Below, piece after piece: positions 5,077 to 5,368 of a stretch of 5,368 nucleotides of DNA; position 1 is the first letter of the stretch; every line of letters starts with the position of its first letter. This stretch comes from Actinomycetota bacterium (GTDB lineage: Bacteria > Actinomycetota > Actinomycetes > Mycobacteriales > Jatrophihabitantaceae). The translations under genes and the position numbers were made by a program. The notes under the pieces were generated by a model. That model had not been told where the DNA came from. It searched no databases and worked only from the letters and a program-made list of their open reading frames with translations. Location: assembly GCA_019241805.1 (NCBI GenBank), contig JAFAWL010000318.1, positions 1 to 5,368 of the forward strand. Direction: 5' to 3'.

Positions 5077-5368
5077 TCAGACACCCATCGCGTGGAACCC
5101 GCCGTCGACGTGCACGATCTCGCCTGTCGTCGCGGGGAACCAGTCGGACATGAGGGCCAGCGTGCTTCGTGCGACCGTGCTCGCGTCGGTGTTGTCCCAG
5201 CCCAGTGGAGCCCGACCGTCCCACGCGTCCTCGAACGTCGAGAAGCCCGGAATGCTCTTGGCGGCCATGGTGCGCACCGGGCCGGCGGCGACCAGATTGA
5301 CCCGGATCTTGCGCGGACCGAGCTCACGAGCGAGATAACGCGAGGTCGACTCGAGGCCGGCTTTGGCT
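5077..5368 (-). CDS. fabI: Enoyl-[acyl-carrier-protein] reductase (FabI/InhA), C-terminal part, cut by window edge
   Basis: The last 96 codons of an NADH-dependent enoyl-ACP reductase of type II fatty-acid synthesis are present; the start lies beyond the right edge. Visible residues begin AKAGLESTSRYLARELG, whose second residue is the Lys of the family's Y-x6-K active site. Then come IRVNLVAAGPVRTMAAK (21-37), the substrate-loop region (33-48), WDGRAPLGW (49-57), STLALMSDWFPATTGEIVHV and the C-terminal DGGFHAMG. These match M. tuberculosis InhA closely (NLVAAGPIRTLA, RAPIGW, LLSDWLPATTG). The substrate loop is shorter than in InhA, so this looks like an ordinary FabI rather than a long-chain mycolate-type enzyme. 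The gene lies directly upstream of hemH with no gap, the order seen in mycobacteria. Confidence 0.96.
   Translation of the reverse strand, partial: AKAGLESTSRYLARELGPRKIRVNLVAAGPVRTMAAKSIPGFSTFEDAWDGRAPLGWDNTDASTVARSTLALMSDWFPATTGEIVHVDGGFHAMGV

Overview
The window is a compact, GC-rich chromosomal segment of an actinobacterium. The evidence is the strongly G/C-biased codon use, the GTG and TTG starts, two apparently leaderless starts, an actinobacterial-type ferrochelatase with a C-terminal cysteine cluster, and a fabI/inhA-hemH pair in the order known from Mycobacterium tuberculosis. Every stretch is coding except about 80 bp between two divergent genes. I see no RNA gene, insertion sequence, CRISPR array or phage gene.

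Layout, right to left on the minus strand: the last 96 codons of an enoyl-ACP reductase (fabI/inhA family), then hemH (ferrochelatase), whose TTG start directly follows the fabI stop codon. Converging on hemH, and overlapping its end by 20 bp, is a plus-strand two-gene unit. It holds an uncharacterised 256-residue actinobacterial protein followed by a 500-residue YbjT-like atypical SDR fused to a DUF2867 domain. Divergent from that unit, a minus-strand unit runs off the left edge: a DUF3097 protein with Toprim-like motifs, a short NfeD membrane protein, and an SPFH/Band 7 (stomatin-like) protein, of which only the first 112 codons are present.

The two ends show familiar functional pairs: fatty-acid elongation next to haem synthesis, and NfeD with SPFH as a membrane-microdomain module. 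Allowing for orientation, the order matches M. tuberculosis Rv1484 (inhA)-Rv1485 (hemZ)-Rv1486c-Rv1487 (NfeD-like)-Rv1488 (SPFH). Here the SDR-DUF2867 gene and the DUF3097 gene are additional. The 256-residue protein sits where Rv1486c sits, in the same relative orientation.

The regulatory interest is in the 1703-1783 gap. Each divergent gene has a TANNNT -10 element ending 8 nt before its start codon, which suggests leaderless transcripts. A perfect 7-bp inverted repeat lies between the two elements, over the -35 region of the plus-strand promoter. I found no obvious new defence or mobile system. The least understood parts are the DUF3097 protein, the 256-residue protein and the SDR-DUF2867 protein lacking the usual catalytic tyrosine.
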